7,737 nt of DNA from CAYTZA01 sp964442365 (GCA_964442365.1 CAYTZA010000030.1:1-7737), one strand, 5' to 3'. Shown: positions 1 through 6,345, counted from the stretch's first letter. Notes: generated by a model from the sequence alone, not told the origin. Numbers and translations: made by a program.

Positions 1-989
1 AATTCACCGGCATTGTGATAACAAGAAAAAACAGTATTTTCTTCGCCTTTAACTAGAGGAAAAGACGTAATAGAAGGGAAGTTCAATCGTGGCATGTTTA
101 TGTTTTTTCTGACAAAACGTATATCAAGAATAGATTTTGCTCCAAGATTATCAGCTTCTAAGACGAGATAATAAACAGAAGAAGAATTGTCACTTGTTGA
201 ATACGAAAATGTTTTTGTTTCTTTTGGTTCAAGATTTATGTATTCTGTACTTGAACTTATTAAAGCTTCTTCTCTAAGACCGTCCCAGCTGTATAGTTTT
301 GCTGATATAGGAATAGAGACAAATTTATCAGTTTGATTTGTGATAGGTGCTTCTATGGTAACTAGTCCAGAAGATTCATGTCTTGGCGGAGCGGCTGCGA
401 AATAGTAAGGATTTTTATTGATTGTAACCTTTGTATGGTCAAAATAAACAGATTTAGTGTTTTCTGTATTTATAATGAAGTCTAGACTGTTTCCAATAAC
501 ATCGTTTGTAAAGCTTAATCCTAGTAGATTAAATTTTTTGTCTACAATAAAGAAACTAGCGATTTTATAGTTTCCTGAAGAAAGAGTATTTGGTACATAC
601 CAAGAGAAAGAGAAGTCTTTTGAGGAGTTAGAATCTAGACTTATATTGTCTATAGCAATAAACTGATCAACAACCTGTGGTCCAAAGATACTTTTCTCTG
701 TAATTATAGCTTGCTCTTTTTTAAATATTTTTACATAAAGAGTGCCCTGTACAACGGGGTAGGGATTTTCATTTTTAATATTTACATTGAAGGTCGTACT
801 TGCTCCAGATACAATCGTATTTGTACCTTTTGTAATATTTGTCTGTATACTACCGAATCTGTAGTAGTCAAAACAAGAGAGCTTGTTTTGTTCGACTTCT
901 TGCTCTTGAGCTTGTATTGGAGATAAAGGAATAATAACGCTAGTGACCACTATGCACATAGCAAAAAACAAAGATATAATTTTTTTCAT
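1..989 (-). CDS. Secreted beta-rich (Ig-like) protein, C-terminus beyond window
   Basis: The frame is open from an ATG at 989 to the left edge: 329 codons without a stop, incomplete at the C-terminus. The first 27 residues form a signal peptide (MKK, hydrophobic core, then SPIQA before QEQEVE), so the product is exported. The rest is rich in Ser, Thr, Asn and alternating hydrophobics. It contains phrases typical of Ig-like or CARDB-like beta sandwiches, such as STTFNVNIKNENPYP and the NLEPKETKTFSYS edge-strand pattern, suggesting at least two such domains (about 39-170 and 171-290). No catalytic motif is visible. It follows the PilX-like gene by 23 bases, the place where the tip adhesin pilY1 lies in Pseudomonas minor-pilin operons. 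A surface or pilus-associated role is therefore inferred from context, not homology. A weak AGG lies before the ATG, and a TATAAT at 1000-1005 could give an extra promoter. Confidence 0.82.
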   Translation of the reverse strand, partial: MKKIISLFFAMCIVVTSVIIPLSPIQAQEQEVEQNKLSCFDYYRFGSIQTNITKGTNTIVSGASTTFNVNIKNENPYPVVQGTLYVKIFKKEQAIITEKSIFGPQVVDQFIAIDNISLDSNSSKDFSFSWYVPNTLSSGNYKIASFFIVDKKFNLLGLSFTNDVIGNSLDFIINTENTKSVYFDHTKVTINKNPYYFAAAPPRHESSGLVTIEAPITNQTDKFVSIPISAKLYSWDGLREEALISSSTEYINLEPKETKTFSYSTSDNSSSVYYLVLEADNLGAKSILDIRFVRKNINMPRLNFPSITSFPLVKGEENTVFSCYHNAGE

Positions 990-1012
990 ATATACCTGTA
1001 TTATAACTTAAT

Positions 1013-1555
1013 TTAGTAATCTAAGTGTATAGCTCTTTCCACACGACGTGAGAATCCTATTGTACAAGTATTGTATCCTCGAGAGTCTATGTCAGTGTGT
1101 ATTCCTATGGGGTCATTGTATGTCCCTTCTAGAATAGTTTTTTTAACTGTAACGTCAGCACATGTTTTTACTGAATCAATCGAAAACTGCATACTAAAGT
1201 TACTGGTGAGAGTTTCCTTGCCTAGTATCGGGTCTGTTGCTACTACTGGACTGGTTGTTAGGTTCGGTATGGGATTTTTTGTTACAAAATCAGTAAGTCC
1301 GTCACAATTGAGTGTGCCACTTTCATAAAATACGGAAGCTCCTGTCAAAGGATCTCCTTTGTAATCACCATAACGTGCGCACTCTAAAGCGGCATCAGCG
1401 GCGTAAAAGGCTTGCTGAGACTCACGATCACCACTTGATAGAGTTAGCTCTTTAACTGCTATGTCTACAATAGCAACGCTAGCGGTAAGGATAATACCCG
1501 TGATTACGAGAGCTATGAAGAGAGCGAATCCTTTTTGTGTATTGTGTGTATTCAT
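1013..1555 (-). CDS. PilX/GspK-like minor pilin
   Basis: A 180-aa type IV prepilin. The leader ends QKG (residue 9), and the mature N-terminus FALFIALVITGIILTA is a class III hydrophobic helix, so a prepilin peptidase should cut after Gly9. Position +5 of the mature chain is Ile14, not the Glu found in major pilins and in the three sister genes here. That is the hallmark of GspK/PilX tip subunits, which have no neighbour above them to pair with. The sequence after the helix (SSGDRESQQAFYAADAALECA) matches the usual PilX N-terminal pattern. Cysteines lie at 59, 84, 132 and 164. The gene starts three bases after the PilV-like stop with no convincing SD, so it is probably translated by coupling. 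The assignment as PilX-like rests on the N-terminus and gene order; the C-terminal half is not recognisable. Confidence 0.86.
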   Translation of the reverse strand: MNTHNTQKGFALFIALVITGIILTASVAIVDIAVKELTLSSGDRESQQAFYAADAALECARYGDYKGDPLTGASVFYESGTLNCDGLTDFVTKNPIPNLTTSPVVATDPILGKETLTSNFSMQFSIDSVKTCADVTVKKTILEGTYNDPIGIHTDIDSRGYNTCTIGFSRRVERAIHLDY

Positions 1556-1558
1556 ATA

Positions 1559-2107
1559 TTATTGCCAATCAGATAGAACATTTTGAATAGTAAATGTCTT
1601 TGTTCCAATACCTTCTTTCCATGACACACTTACAACAATTGCTATTTCATGGTCACTTATAGTATTTGCATAAAAAGAACGTGTAAAAATAGAGTCATTA
1701 CTCGTAGTATTATGATTATAAAAATGTGTACCAGTGCTATATTTTAGTTTCGAACAAATTCCTACACAGCCGGTGATATCACTACCAAAACCGCTACTGT
1801 TTGTGGTATCTACTATACAAGGTTTTCCTTTTGTGCAGTCATCAATAAGTGCTTGAAAATCAGACCAAGCACTAAAGGTGCCATTATTAATATCTTCTAA
1901 TTTATATGTATCACGTATATTGCGTAGATATTCGAAAGCATCTTGAGCGAGATAGAAAGCTGTTACTTGGTTTTTAGCAAGATATGCAGATTTAAGTCCG
2001 CTTGATATGGTAGAGAAGCCTCCTGCAATAGCCAGAGTTAATATAAAAATAGCAACGAGAGTCTCGATAAGTGTGAAGCCTTTGTTTTGCGAGTGTATTT
2101 TTATCAT
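1559..2107 (-). CDS. PilV/GspI-like minor pilin
   Basis: A 182-aa prepilin with leader MIKIHSQNKG, then FTLIETLVAIFILTLAIAGG: cleavage after Gly10, N-methylated Phe11, Glu at +5. The pattern after the helix (AYLAKNQVTAFYLAQDAFEYLRNIRD) is typical of PilV/GspI proteins. Cysteines are at 91, 97, 114 and 118. I chose the ATG at 2107 because it forms an ATGA overlap with the PilW-like stop and has an AGGA (2116-2119) eight bases upstream. ATGs at 2113 and 2131 are in frame, but 2113 is only two bases from that SD and 2131 lies upstream of it. The protein is expected in the inner membrane and then at the filament base or tip, next to the GspH-, PilW- and PilX-like subunits. Confidence 0.88.
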   Translation of the reverse strand: MIKIHSQNKGFTLIETLVAIFILTLAIAGGFSTISSGLKSAYLAKNQVTAFYLAQDAFEYLRNIRDTYKLEDINNGTFSAWSDFQALIDDCTKGKPCIVDTTNSSGFGSDITGCVGICSKLKYSTGTHFYNHNTTSNDSIFTRSFYANTISDHEIAIVVSVSWKEGIGTKTFTIQNVLSDWQ

Positions 2108-2700
2108 TGGCATGATCCTACATCGTAACATCTTTGTGATACGGTTGTTTGAAGATTGAAATCAGTACGAACATTGCGACCTGTCTCGGCATAACCTTTT
2201 ATAGTTATAAGTATCTTTGGTTGTTCAGTATTGCCCTCAAGAAGAGACGGTGCTCCTGTGACATAAAATTCAAGATGTTCAATTTTTAATTCTGGTGCAG
2301 TCATGGCTATGTTAGGGCCTCCGGCTAGAGAACGTACGATTTGATATACATTACTATCTTGTGGATTTGCGATAAGGTCATACGTAATAGTGTCAAACAT
2401 ATCAACATCATTGTCGCCATCAACGTCGCGATTTGATTGTGCGGTGACAGAATCACCGCCAAGAGGACAATCGGTGACACCTTCACATGAATATTTCATA
2501 CCAAAACGAAGATCTCGACTCATGGTTTCCATAGCAAAGTTTAGATTGTCTACCGCTGTTTTGATTGATTGTGCTTTACGATTAGAATCAAGTACAACTA
2601 AAATCGAACCAAGACTCACTGTTAATATGAGTGAAAATATAAAAATATTCACAAGCATTTCGATAAGGGTAAAACCTTTTTGTAAGGTTGGTTTTTTCAT
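2104..2700 (-). CDS. PilW/GspJ-like minor pilin with acidic loop
   Basis: A 198-aa prepilin. The leader MKKPTLQKG is followed by FTLIEMLVNIFIFSLILTVSL, with Glu at +5, so it is a standard prepilin-peptidase substrate. The segment DNLNFAMETMSRDLRFGMKY is characteristic of PilW/GspJ. Cysteines occur as two close pairs, 72/78 and 191/197, which suggests local disulfides, including a C-terminal loop CYDVGSC. Residues 92-103 carry Asp at alternating positions (DVDGDNDVDMFD), resembling EF-hand or dockerin-type calcium loops, though the sixth position is Asn instead of the usual Gly and the last ligand is Asp. The gene starts one base after the GspH-like stop and overlaps the PilV-like start by four bases, so it is clearly within one translation-coupled operon. 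The stop is TGA, which supports the standard code. Confidence 0.88.
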   Translation of the reverse strand: MKKPTLQKGFTLIEMLVNIFIFSLILTVSLGSILVVLDSNRKAQSIKTAVDNLNFAMETMSRDLRFGMKYSCEGVTDCPLGGDSVTAQSNRDVDGDNDVDMFDTITYDLIANPQDSNVYQIVRSLAGGPNIAMTAPELKIEHLEFYVTGAPSLLEGNTEQPKILITIKGYAETGRNVRTDFNLQTTVSQRCYDVGSCQ

Positions 2701-2701
2701 A

Positions 2702-3316
2702 TTATGAACATTCGCCTATAGATATCTGTCCGTTGGTATTGACGCTGATTGATTTACATATATCTCCGTCTCGATTAGTAACCTTTATAGTAACTTCTTG
2801 GGCGGGAATAACAGTATCTGGAAATACAACAAAACGTGCATCAGGATTTGGACGTTGGAAGGTTATATCAATTGTTTGAGCTTCACAGTTGACTTCTGTA
2901 GAAATGCTGCTTCCTGTACCAGATATGATCTTTGAGCATATGTCTGAGATAGTATTGCCTCTTTCTAGTATGTAAGTAGTAATTTTTTCATCAATATCGT
3001 ACTGACTATTTCCAATCGAAGAAGTGTCATCCGGATCTCCTCTGTCTATAAAAGTCGTGTAACTTGTATTTTCTTCTGTACTGAAGTGTACTCCATAACC
3101 TACGTTAAATTGATTACCTCCTGTAGTGACATCACCACGAACGTTGATACCATAAGCTTGGGCTTCACGAACTGAGAGGGCGATTTGATAAGCAAGGTTG
3201 GTTATGCGTAATTGATCACTAAATTTTTGATGATCAAAAACAACTACTCCCATAATAATCGTCATGATGGCGATAGCAACAAGAATTTCAATAAGTGTAA
3301 ATCCAGAACGAGACAT
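2702..3316 (-). CDS. GspH/FimU-like minor pilin
   Basis: A 204-aa prepilin from the ATG at 3316: MSRSG then FTLIEILVAIAIMTIIMGVVV, with cleavage after Gly5 and Glu at +5. The stretch after the helix (DQLRITNLAYQIALSVREAQAYGINVRG) is typical of GspH/FimU pseudopilins, and the end (NTNGQISIGECS) is a common C-terminal beta-strand pattern in them. Cysteines are at 127, 144, 187 and 203. An in-frame TTG at 3352 would add 12 residues (MSLDRKGSTIKA) and give a 17-residue leader; neither start has a well-placed SD, since the purine run AGGAAAGG is 16 bases from the ATG. I prefer the ATG because it gives the classical short leader. The gene follows the thioredoxin-like gene and opens the row of four pilins. 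Confidence 0.86.
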   Translation of the reverse strand: MSRSGFTLIEILVAIAIMTIIMGVVVFDHQKFSDQLRITNLAYQIALSVREAQAYGINVRGDVTTGGNQFNVGYGVHFSTEENTSYTTFIDRGDPDDTSSIGNSQYDIDEKITTYILERGNTISDICSKIISGTGSSISTEVNCEAQTIDITFQRPNPDARFVVFPDTVIPAQEVTIKVTNRDGDICKSISVNTNGQISIGECS

Positions 3317-3366
3317 TGCTTTTATTGTAGAGCCTTTCCTATCTAAAGACAATGGGGCTTATGAGA

Positions 3367-4050
3367 CTATTGTTTGATTGGTGTTGTAGTTGTTGCTGGA
3401 GATGTTGTGGCTAGTGTTGGAAGATGTGTTTCGAGTGTTTCTATTGGTGTAAAACCGTAAAGCACTACACCTTTTGGTAATACAAGAGCAGGAAATACTC
3501 TTTGCACCTTGTTTATTTTTGTAAGTGTTTCTATGGCTGAAAGTTCTAGATCATAATCAAAAGCATATACACGCAATTGTGGATAGGTTGTACGTAGATA
3601 CTGAAGTACTTGAGCTTGTTTTTCACAATCAGGACAAGATTCTTTATTTGAATAGAAATAAATAATAGATACAGGTTTTATATTGCATCGTTCTGCTAGT
3701 TGTTGAGATAGGATGAAGTCTTTGATTTGAAGTAGAGAGTAATAGCGTTTAAGGTCCAGCACTGTTTCATTTGTCTTACCAAGCTGTTCTTCTGTGTAAT
3801 CTAAACGTGAAGCGAGACTGTTGAGTTCTTGGGAAAGAATAGATTCACTAAGTTGTGTACAAGAAGCGTCACGTAAAAGAGAAAATTGTGTTTCAGATGA
3901 AAGGATATCAAGAGATATCTTTTTTTCTATAGACTGTATGTTTTCAAGGCGTTGAGTATTGAAATACGATGTTACAAGAAAAGCGGTAAGGAACATCACG
4001 CCAGTGATGATAAAAGCAAGAATATATTTGATAGTATCGATTTTTTTCAT
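3367..4050 (-). CDS. Membrane-anchored thioredoxin-fold protein (CPDC)
   Basis: A 227-aa protein with an N-terminal membrane helix (about 9-30), a probable coiled coil (about 33-120) and a C-terminal thioredoxin-like domain (about 126-212). The redox motif is C139-P-D-C142 after the strand VSIIYFYS, and VFPALVL (Pro187) matches the cis-proline strand of thioredoxin folds. A Thr/Pro-rich tail follows. Two more cysteines are at 64 and 122. The topology suggests a catalytic domain outside the cytoplasm. Sitting directly before four pilins with four cysteines each, it is a good candidate for disulfide formation or repair in them; this is inference. The ATG at 4050 is 11 bases after the glycosyltransferase stop, with GGAG about 15 bases upstream. 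A TTG at 4071 would overlap the preceding gene and add seven charged residues. I do not recognise a named family. Confidence 0.82.
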   Translation of the reverse strand: MKKIDTIKYILAFIITGVMFLTAFLVTSYFNTQRLENIQSIEKKISLDILSSETQFSLLRDASCTQLSESILSQELNSLASRLDYTEEQLGKTNETVLDLKRYYSLLQIKDFILSQQLAERCNIKPVSIIYFYSNKESCPDCEKQAQVLQYLRTTYPQLRVYAFDYDLELSAIETLTKINKVQRVFPALVLPKGVVLYGFTPIETLETHLPTLATTSPATTTTPIKQ

Positions 4051-4061
4051 GATTTCGTATC

Positions 4062-5312
4062 TTATCTCCAAGAAGGTTTTTTAACAAGGATTACATTTGA
4101 AAGAGATTTTATAATCCATGTCATAGCAATAAATGGATATAGTAGTATATATGCGACAAGATTTCGAGCTTGTATCTTTTCTGGCGTGATAACAAAAGAA
4201 AAAGTAAGTAGGGCTATAGTAAAACATATTATACAAATACTAAGAATAGAATTTAGATGCGTTGGCAAGAAAAAGGTTTCAAACTGTATATTTGGCCAAG
4301 TCATACGCCAACCAATTGCATGAAGATCTTGTACTTGTCCGATTGCTCTATTGGTAATAGAAAATAATGCTGAAGTAAAAAAGAATAATACTCCAATAAG
4401 AGCACTTAAAGCAAAGGGTAGTGTTATGAAACCGACATTGCCATACTTTTTATTGAAAAATATGTCACGATAATCAAGAGCGTTTTTTATAAAACCATAT
4501 GTCCAGCGAACACGTTGTTTGTGCAGGCTTTTAAAAGTCTTTGGGCCGACAGTGTATACATAAGCGTCGTGACAGTTGCCAATTTTTTTATGAAAACGAT
4601 GCATACGCATAGCAATTTCCATATCCTCAGTGTTGTGCGCGTGCTTAAAAAGTCCTACTTCTTTGAAGACTGTACGTTTGAATATAGAAAAAGGTCCAGG
4701 AGTAACATGTACTGCATGTAAAAGACTAAATATTTTTTTAATAAATATACCGTAGATATATTCTGGTGATTGTATGCGTCGTATAAGAGAATCTGGTTTC
4801 CATATTTTGATAGCAGGAGCAACGACACTGAGACTTTGATCATGTTGAAACATATACACGATCTTTCGTAATGCATCTTTTTCAACAAAAGAGTCAGCGT
4901 CGAGACAACCAACAAGATCAGTTCGCGCTTTTTCTATGCCGTAATTTAGGGCAGTAAACTTTCCACCATTTTTTTTCTGATGAAGATCTATTTGAGGGTG
5001 TCCTTTCCACGAAGCGATGTGTTGCCATGTATTGTCAGTAGAACCATCATCGACGATTGATATACGTAGTTTTTCTTTAGGATAGTCTAGATCAAGAATA
5101 GATTGAACGGTACGGGATACGGTTTTCTCTTCATTGAAACAGGGGATAATAATCGTGACACTTGGTAGAAAAGGGAACTTTTTTGGAGAGGTATCTGCAA
5201 GTGGAGTTATAGATATATGTCGAAGATTCTCAAAAAGGGTCAAGAGCACAAAAACCTCGAAATAGAGGGCTGAAAAGAGAAAACATGAAGTAACTATATC
5301 GAGGAGAGCCAT
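4062..5312 (-). CDS. Family 2 membrane glycosyltransferase (BcsA/PgaC type)
   Basis: A 416-aa membrane GT2 enzyme. An N-terminal helix (about 5-28) precedes the GT-A domain. Visible motifs are IVDDGSTD (87-93, UDP-sugar binding), DAD (138-140, metal and diphosphate), TPGPF (204-208), TED with D230 as probable catalytic base, and QRVRW (266-270), the QxxRW signature of processive enzymes such as cellulose, chitin and poly-GlcNAc synthases. At least three C-terminal helices follow (about 296-318, 351-375, 386-406). It should transfer sugars from a nucleotide sugar at the inner membrane, building or extruding a polysaccharide; the sugar cannot be read from the sequence. It is the first gene of the pilin operon, so its product could be a surface glycan made with the filament, or it could modify the pilins. 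There is no SD; an extended -10 lies directly upstream. Confidence 0.92.
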   Translation of the reverse strand: MALLDIVTSCFLFSALYFEVFVLLTLFENLRHISITPLADTSPKKFPFLPSVTIIIPCFNEEKTVSRTVQSILDLDYPKEKLRISIVDDGSTDNTWQHIASWKGHPQIDLHQKKNGGKFTALNYGIEKARTDLVGCLDADSFVEKDALRKIVYMFQHDQSLSVVAPAIKIWKPDSLIRRIQSPEYIYGIFIKKIFSLLHAVHVTPGPFSIFKRTVFKEVGLFKHAHNTEDMEIAMRMHRFHKKIGNCHDAYVYTVGPKTFKSLHKQRVRWTYGFIKNALDYRDIFFNKKYGNVGFITLPFALSALIGVLFFFTSALFSITNRAIGQVQDLHAIGWRMTWPNIQFETFFLPTHLNSILSICIICFTIALLTFSFVITPEKIQARNLVAYILLYPFIAMTWIIKSLSNVILVKKPSWR

Positions 5313-5318
5313 ATAATG

Positions 5319-5327
5319 GTTATATCA
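5319..5327 (-). promoter_or_regulatory. Extended -10 of the operon, leaderless start
   Basis: On the minus strand TGATATAAC fits an extended -10 (TGn plus TATAAC). It ends six bases before the glycosyltransferase ATG, so the expected transcript start is the A of the ATG itself. No SD is present and no good -35 is seen 17 bases upstream. Leaderless initiation is inferred. Confidence 0.45.
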
Positions 5328-5370
5328 CATAAGGTTACTCTCGAAATAGCTTTTTAGCAAGGTAGTGTAT

Positions 5371-5404
5371 AAAAAAAGACCATCAGGCGGCTTGCCCGGT
5401 GGTC
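5371..5404 (-). terminator. Intrinsic terminator, minus strand
   Basis: Read on the minus strand, an imperfect hairpin with outer stem GACCA/TGGTC (5400-5404 and 5378-5382) and a GC-rich inner stem with bulges is followed by seven T (5377 to 5371). It ends a minus-strand transcript that comes out of the assembly gap and separates it from the glycosyltransferase operon downstream. A TGA in one frame (5385-5383) lies inside the hairpin, so the gene hidden in the gap may stop there. Confidence 0.65.
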
Positions 5405-5457
5405 TTGAGGAGATGTCTGTAAGGATCTTTGGAGTGGATTGTGGAATCAACCCACGC
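5405..5457. other. Coding-like flank left of the gap, gene unresolved
   Basis: These 53 bases touch the gap and cannot be assigned firmly. On the minus strand one frame stays open from the gap to the TGA at 5383 and would end ...VDSTIHSKDPYRHLLKTTGQAA; the terminator just downstream favours this strand. On the plus strand an ATG at 5413 opens MSVRIFGVDCGINPR, which faintly recalls the first strand of RuvC/RNase H-fold nucleases, but has Cys where Pro is usual and a GAGG only two bases from the ATG. Neither is long enough to identify. Confidence 0.3.
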
Positions 5458-5557
5458 NNNNNNNNNNNNNNNNNNNNNNNNNNNNNNNNNNNNNNNNNNN
5501 NNNNNNNNNNNNNNNNNNNNNNNNNNNNNNNNNNNNNNNNNNNNNNNNNNNNNNNNN
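5458..5557. other. Assembly gap (100 N)
   Basis: There are exactly 100 N, the usual placeholder for a gap of unknown length. Any frame carried across it is artificial. It hides the start of the DUF488 gene on the right and the body of whatever ends at the terminator on the left. Confidence 0.98.
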
Positions 5558-5665
5558 GTAACACTGCTCTGTATCGAAGATTGTTCAGATCGCTGTCATC
5601 GGCGTTTGCTTGCTGAAGAATGTCAAAGAATTATGCCAGAATTGAAAGTTTTACACCGTTCCTAG
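5558..5665 (+). CDS. DUF488 family protein, C-terminal fragment
   Basis: Only the last 35 residues are present; the rest lies in the gap. The segment VTLLCIEDCSDRCHRRLLAEE matches the C-terminal core of the DUF488 family, where a strand LLCxE is followed by a CHR motif and a helix LLAEE. Family members are usually about 120-190 aa, so roughly three quarters are missing. The biochemical function of the family is not established to my knowledge. The stop codon TAG (5663-5665) lies in the loop of the terminator hairpin, so the last codons double as its 5' arm. It runs convergent to the 177-aa gene on the other strand. The start is unknown; an ATG at 5413 left of the gap cannot be assumed to belong to it. 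Confidence 0.78.
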   Translation, partial: VTLLCIEDCSDRCHRRLLAEECQRIMPELKVLHRS

Positions 5666-5680
5666 CGGTGTATTTTTTTT
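5653..5680 (+). terminator. Terminator of the DUF488 gene
   Basis: Stem ACACCG (5653-5658) and CGGTGT (5666-5671), a seven-base loop that contains the TAG stop, then A and eight T (5673-5680). The reverse strand has no T tract, so it acts on plus-strand transcripts. Confidence 0.85.
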
Positions 5681-5699
5681 GTATAAATATTAAGTAAAG

Positions 5700-5724
5700 A
5701 AAAACCACCGTCACGAAACGGTGG
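5700..5724 (-). terminator. Terminator of the 177-aa gene
   Basis: A perfect 7-bp stem CCACCGT (5705-5711) with ACGGTGG (5718-5724) and a six-base loop. On the minus strand it is followed by five T (5704 to 5700), then CTTTA. It lies 20 bases past the TGA of the 177-aa gene, and is almost identical to the terminator at 6385-6409. Confidence 0.88.
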
Positions 5725-5744
5725 GGTGGTGAATTGTGCTCGAA

Positions 5745-6278
5745 TCAGTATCTGACTTGACCCAGGAGCGGTTTCCGTGTGGGCGGAAGATTATCTCTGA
5801 GTGAATCTCCCGTGGGAGATGGGTTTTTGTCCTTACTTTTCTTTAGCGCGGCTTTTGACATTTCTACGATCATTGGACCAGAACATTCTCTGAGATCAAA
5901 ATCGCACCTCTGAATGGGTTTGTTGGTCTTTTTCAACATTCCTTCTGGCTGTATGACGACGTGGAAGCAGCCATTGATATGACGCATAAAACCTATCGCC
6001 ATTCCTGTAAAGCCACTTGCGTTGCTGGTGACCTTAGTGCCAAGGATCTCAGCGGGTACTTCGACGTTTTCGAAGTTTTTGTCCGTCACTTCAAGTCTGG
6101 TGGCTTCAAGGTGCAGTTTTTCGACTGGCTGACCCTCTTCGTCAAGCCCTTTCGGTTGAAAAAGGTAGCTAATTGAACCTTCCATGTTGTGGAACCAGTG
6201 GGTTACTGTTCCGATGAGTTTGGTCGCTTTATCGCGACATTCTGTTCCAAGCACGATCGTTCGAATTGACTTAGGCAC
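5745..6278 (-). CDS. Tandem-domain hypothetical protein, phage-type repeat
   Basis: A 177-aa soluble protein starting at GTG (6278), fixed by a perfect AAGGAG (6285-6290) six bases upstream. It consists of two diverged copies of one small domain, residues 9-64 and 78-133. Both begin (V/I)LGT, share a Gly at copy position 15 and another before the second strand, then QPxG and a later Pro (QPKGLDEEGQPVEKL and QPEGMLKKTNKPIQR). From memory this pattern (LGxxVxDxxTGFxG...GC..VxVQPxGLxxGxPxE...LEV) is that of short hypothetical proteins common in phages and prophages; I know no function and cite no accession. Residues 140-177 are Lys/Pro-rich and probably disordered. Sampled lines have about 48% GC (6001-6180) against 30-35% in sampled pilin lines, so it may be acquired. 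It has its own promoter, a structured leader and a terminator. Confidence 0.8.
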   Translation of the reverse strand: MPKSIRTIVLGTECRDKATKLIGTVTHWFHNMEGSISYLFQPKGLDEEGQPVEKLHLEATRLEVTDKNFENVEVPAEILGTKVTSNASGFTGMAIGFMRHINGCFHVVIQPEGMLKKTNKPIQRCDFDLRECSGPMIVEMSKAALKKSKDKNPSPTGDSLRDNLPPTRKPLLGQVRY

Positions 6279-6284
6279 AAGATG

Positions 6285-6290
6285 CTCCTT
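6285..6290 (-). promoter_or_regulatory. Ribosome binding site of the 177-aa gene
   Basis: AAGGAG on the minus strand, six bases before the GTG at 6278. It decides the start, since the first codon is not ATG. Confidence 0.85.
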
Positions 6291-6300
6291 AGAAAATGAA

Positions 6301-6345
6301 GTCAGTCACCATCTCAACACTAGATGGATATTTTAAATAACTGAC
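6301..6345 (-). promoter_or_regulatory. Nested stem-loop in the 5' leader
   Basis: In the leader of the 177-aa gene, GTCAGT pairs with ACTGAC (outer arms 6340-6345 and 6301-6306), and inside it CCATCT pairs with AGATGG (6322-6327 and 6309-6314) around a 7-base loop. The two stems are separated by an asymmetric internal loop of 12 and 2 bases. The predicted transcript start (about 6347) places the outer arm at the 5' end of the RNA; the SD follows 10 bases after the structure. It could stabilise the mRNA or control translation, or be a DNA operator. Function is inference. Confidence 0.55.

Noticed and set aside
711..926. 71-codon plus-strand frame, and similar plus-strand frames at 1071-1328, 2390-2707, 3952-4323, 4515-4721
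   Set aside because: All lie antisense within well-supported minus-strand genes and have unnatural composition.
2108..2131. Earlier ATGs (2131, 2113) for the PilV-like gene
   Set aside because: The AGGA is only two bases from 2113 and lies downstream of 2131, while 2107 has ideal spacing and an ATGA overlap.
5420..5457. tRNA- or tmRNA-like 3' end on the minus strand (GGGTTGATTCC then ...CCACTCCA)
   Set aside because: The loop lacks the invariant C of TTC, the T-stem has only four pairs in a shifted register, and the rest is in the gap.
5429..5665. Continuous plus-strand frame across the 100 N into the DUF488 tail
   Set aside because: The gap length is a placeholder, so frame continuity has no meaning.
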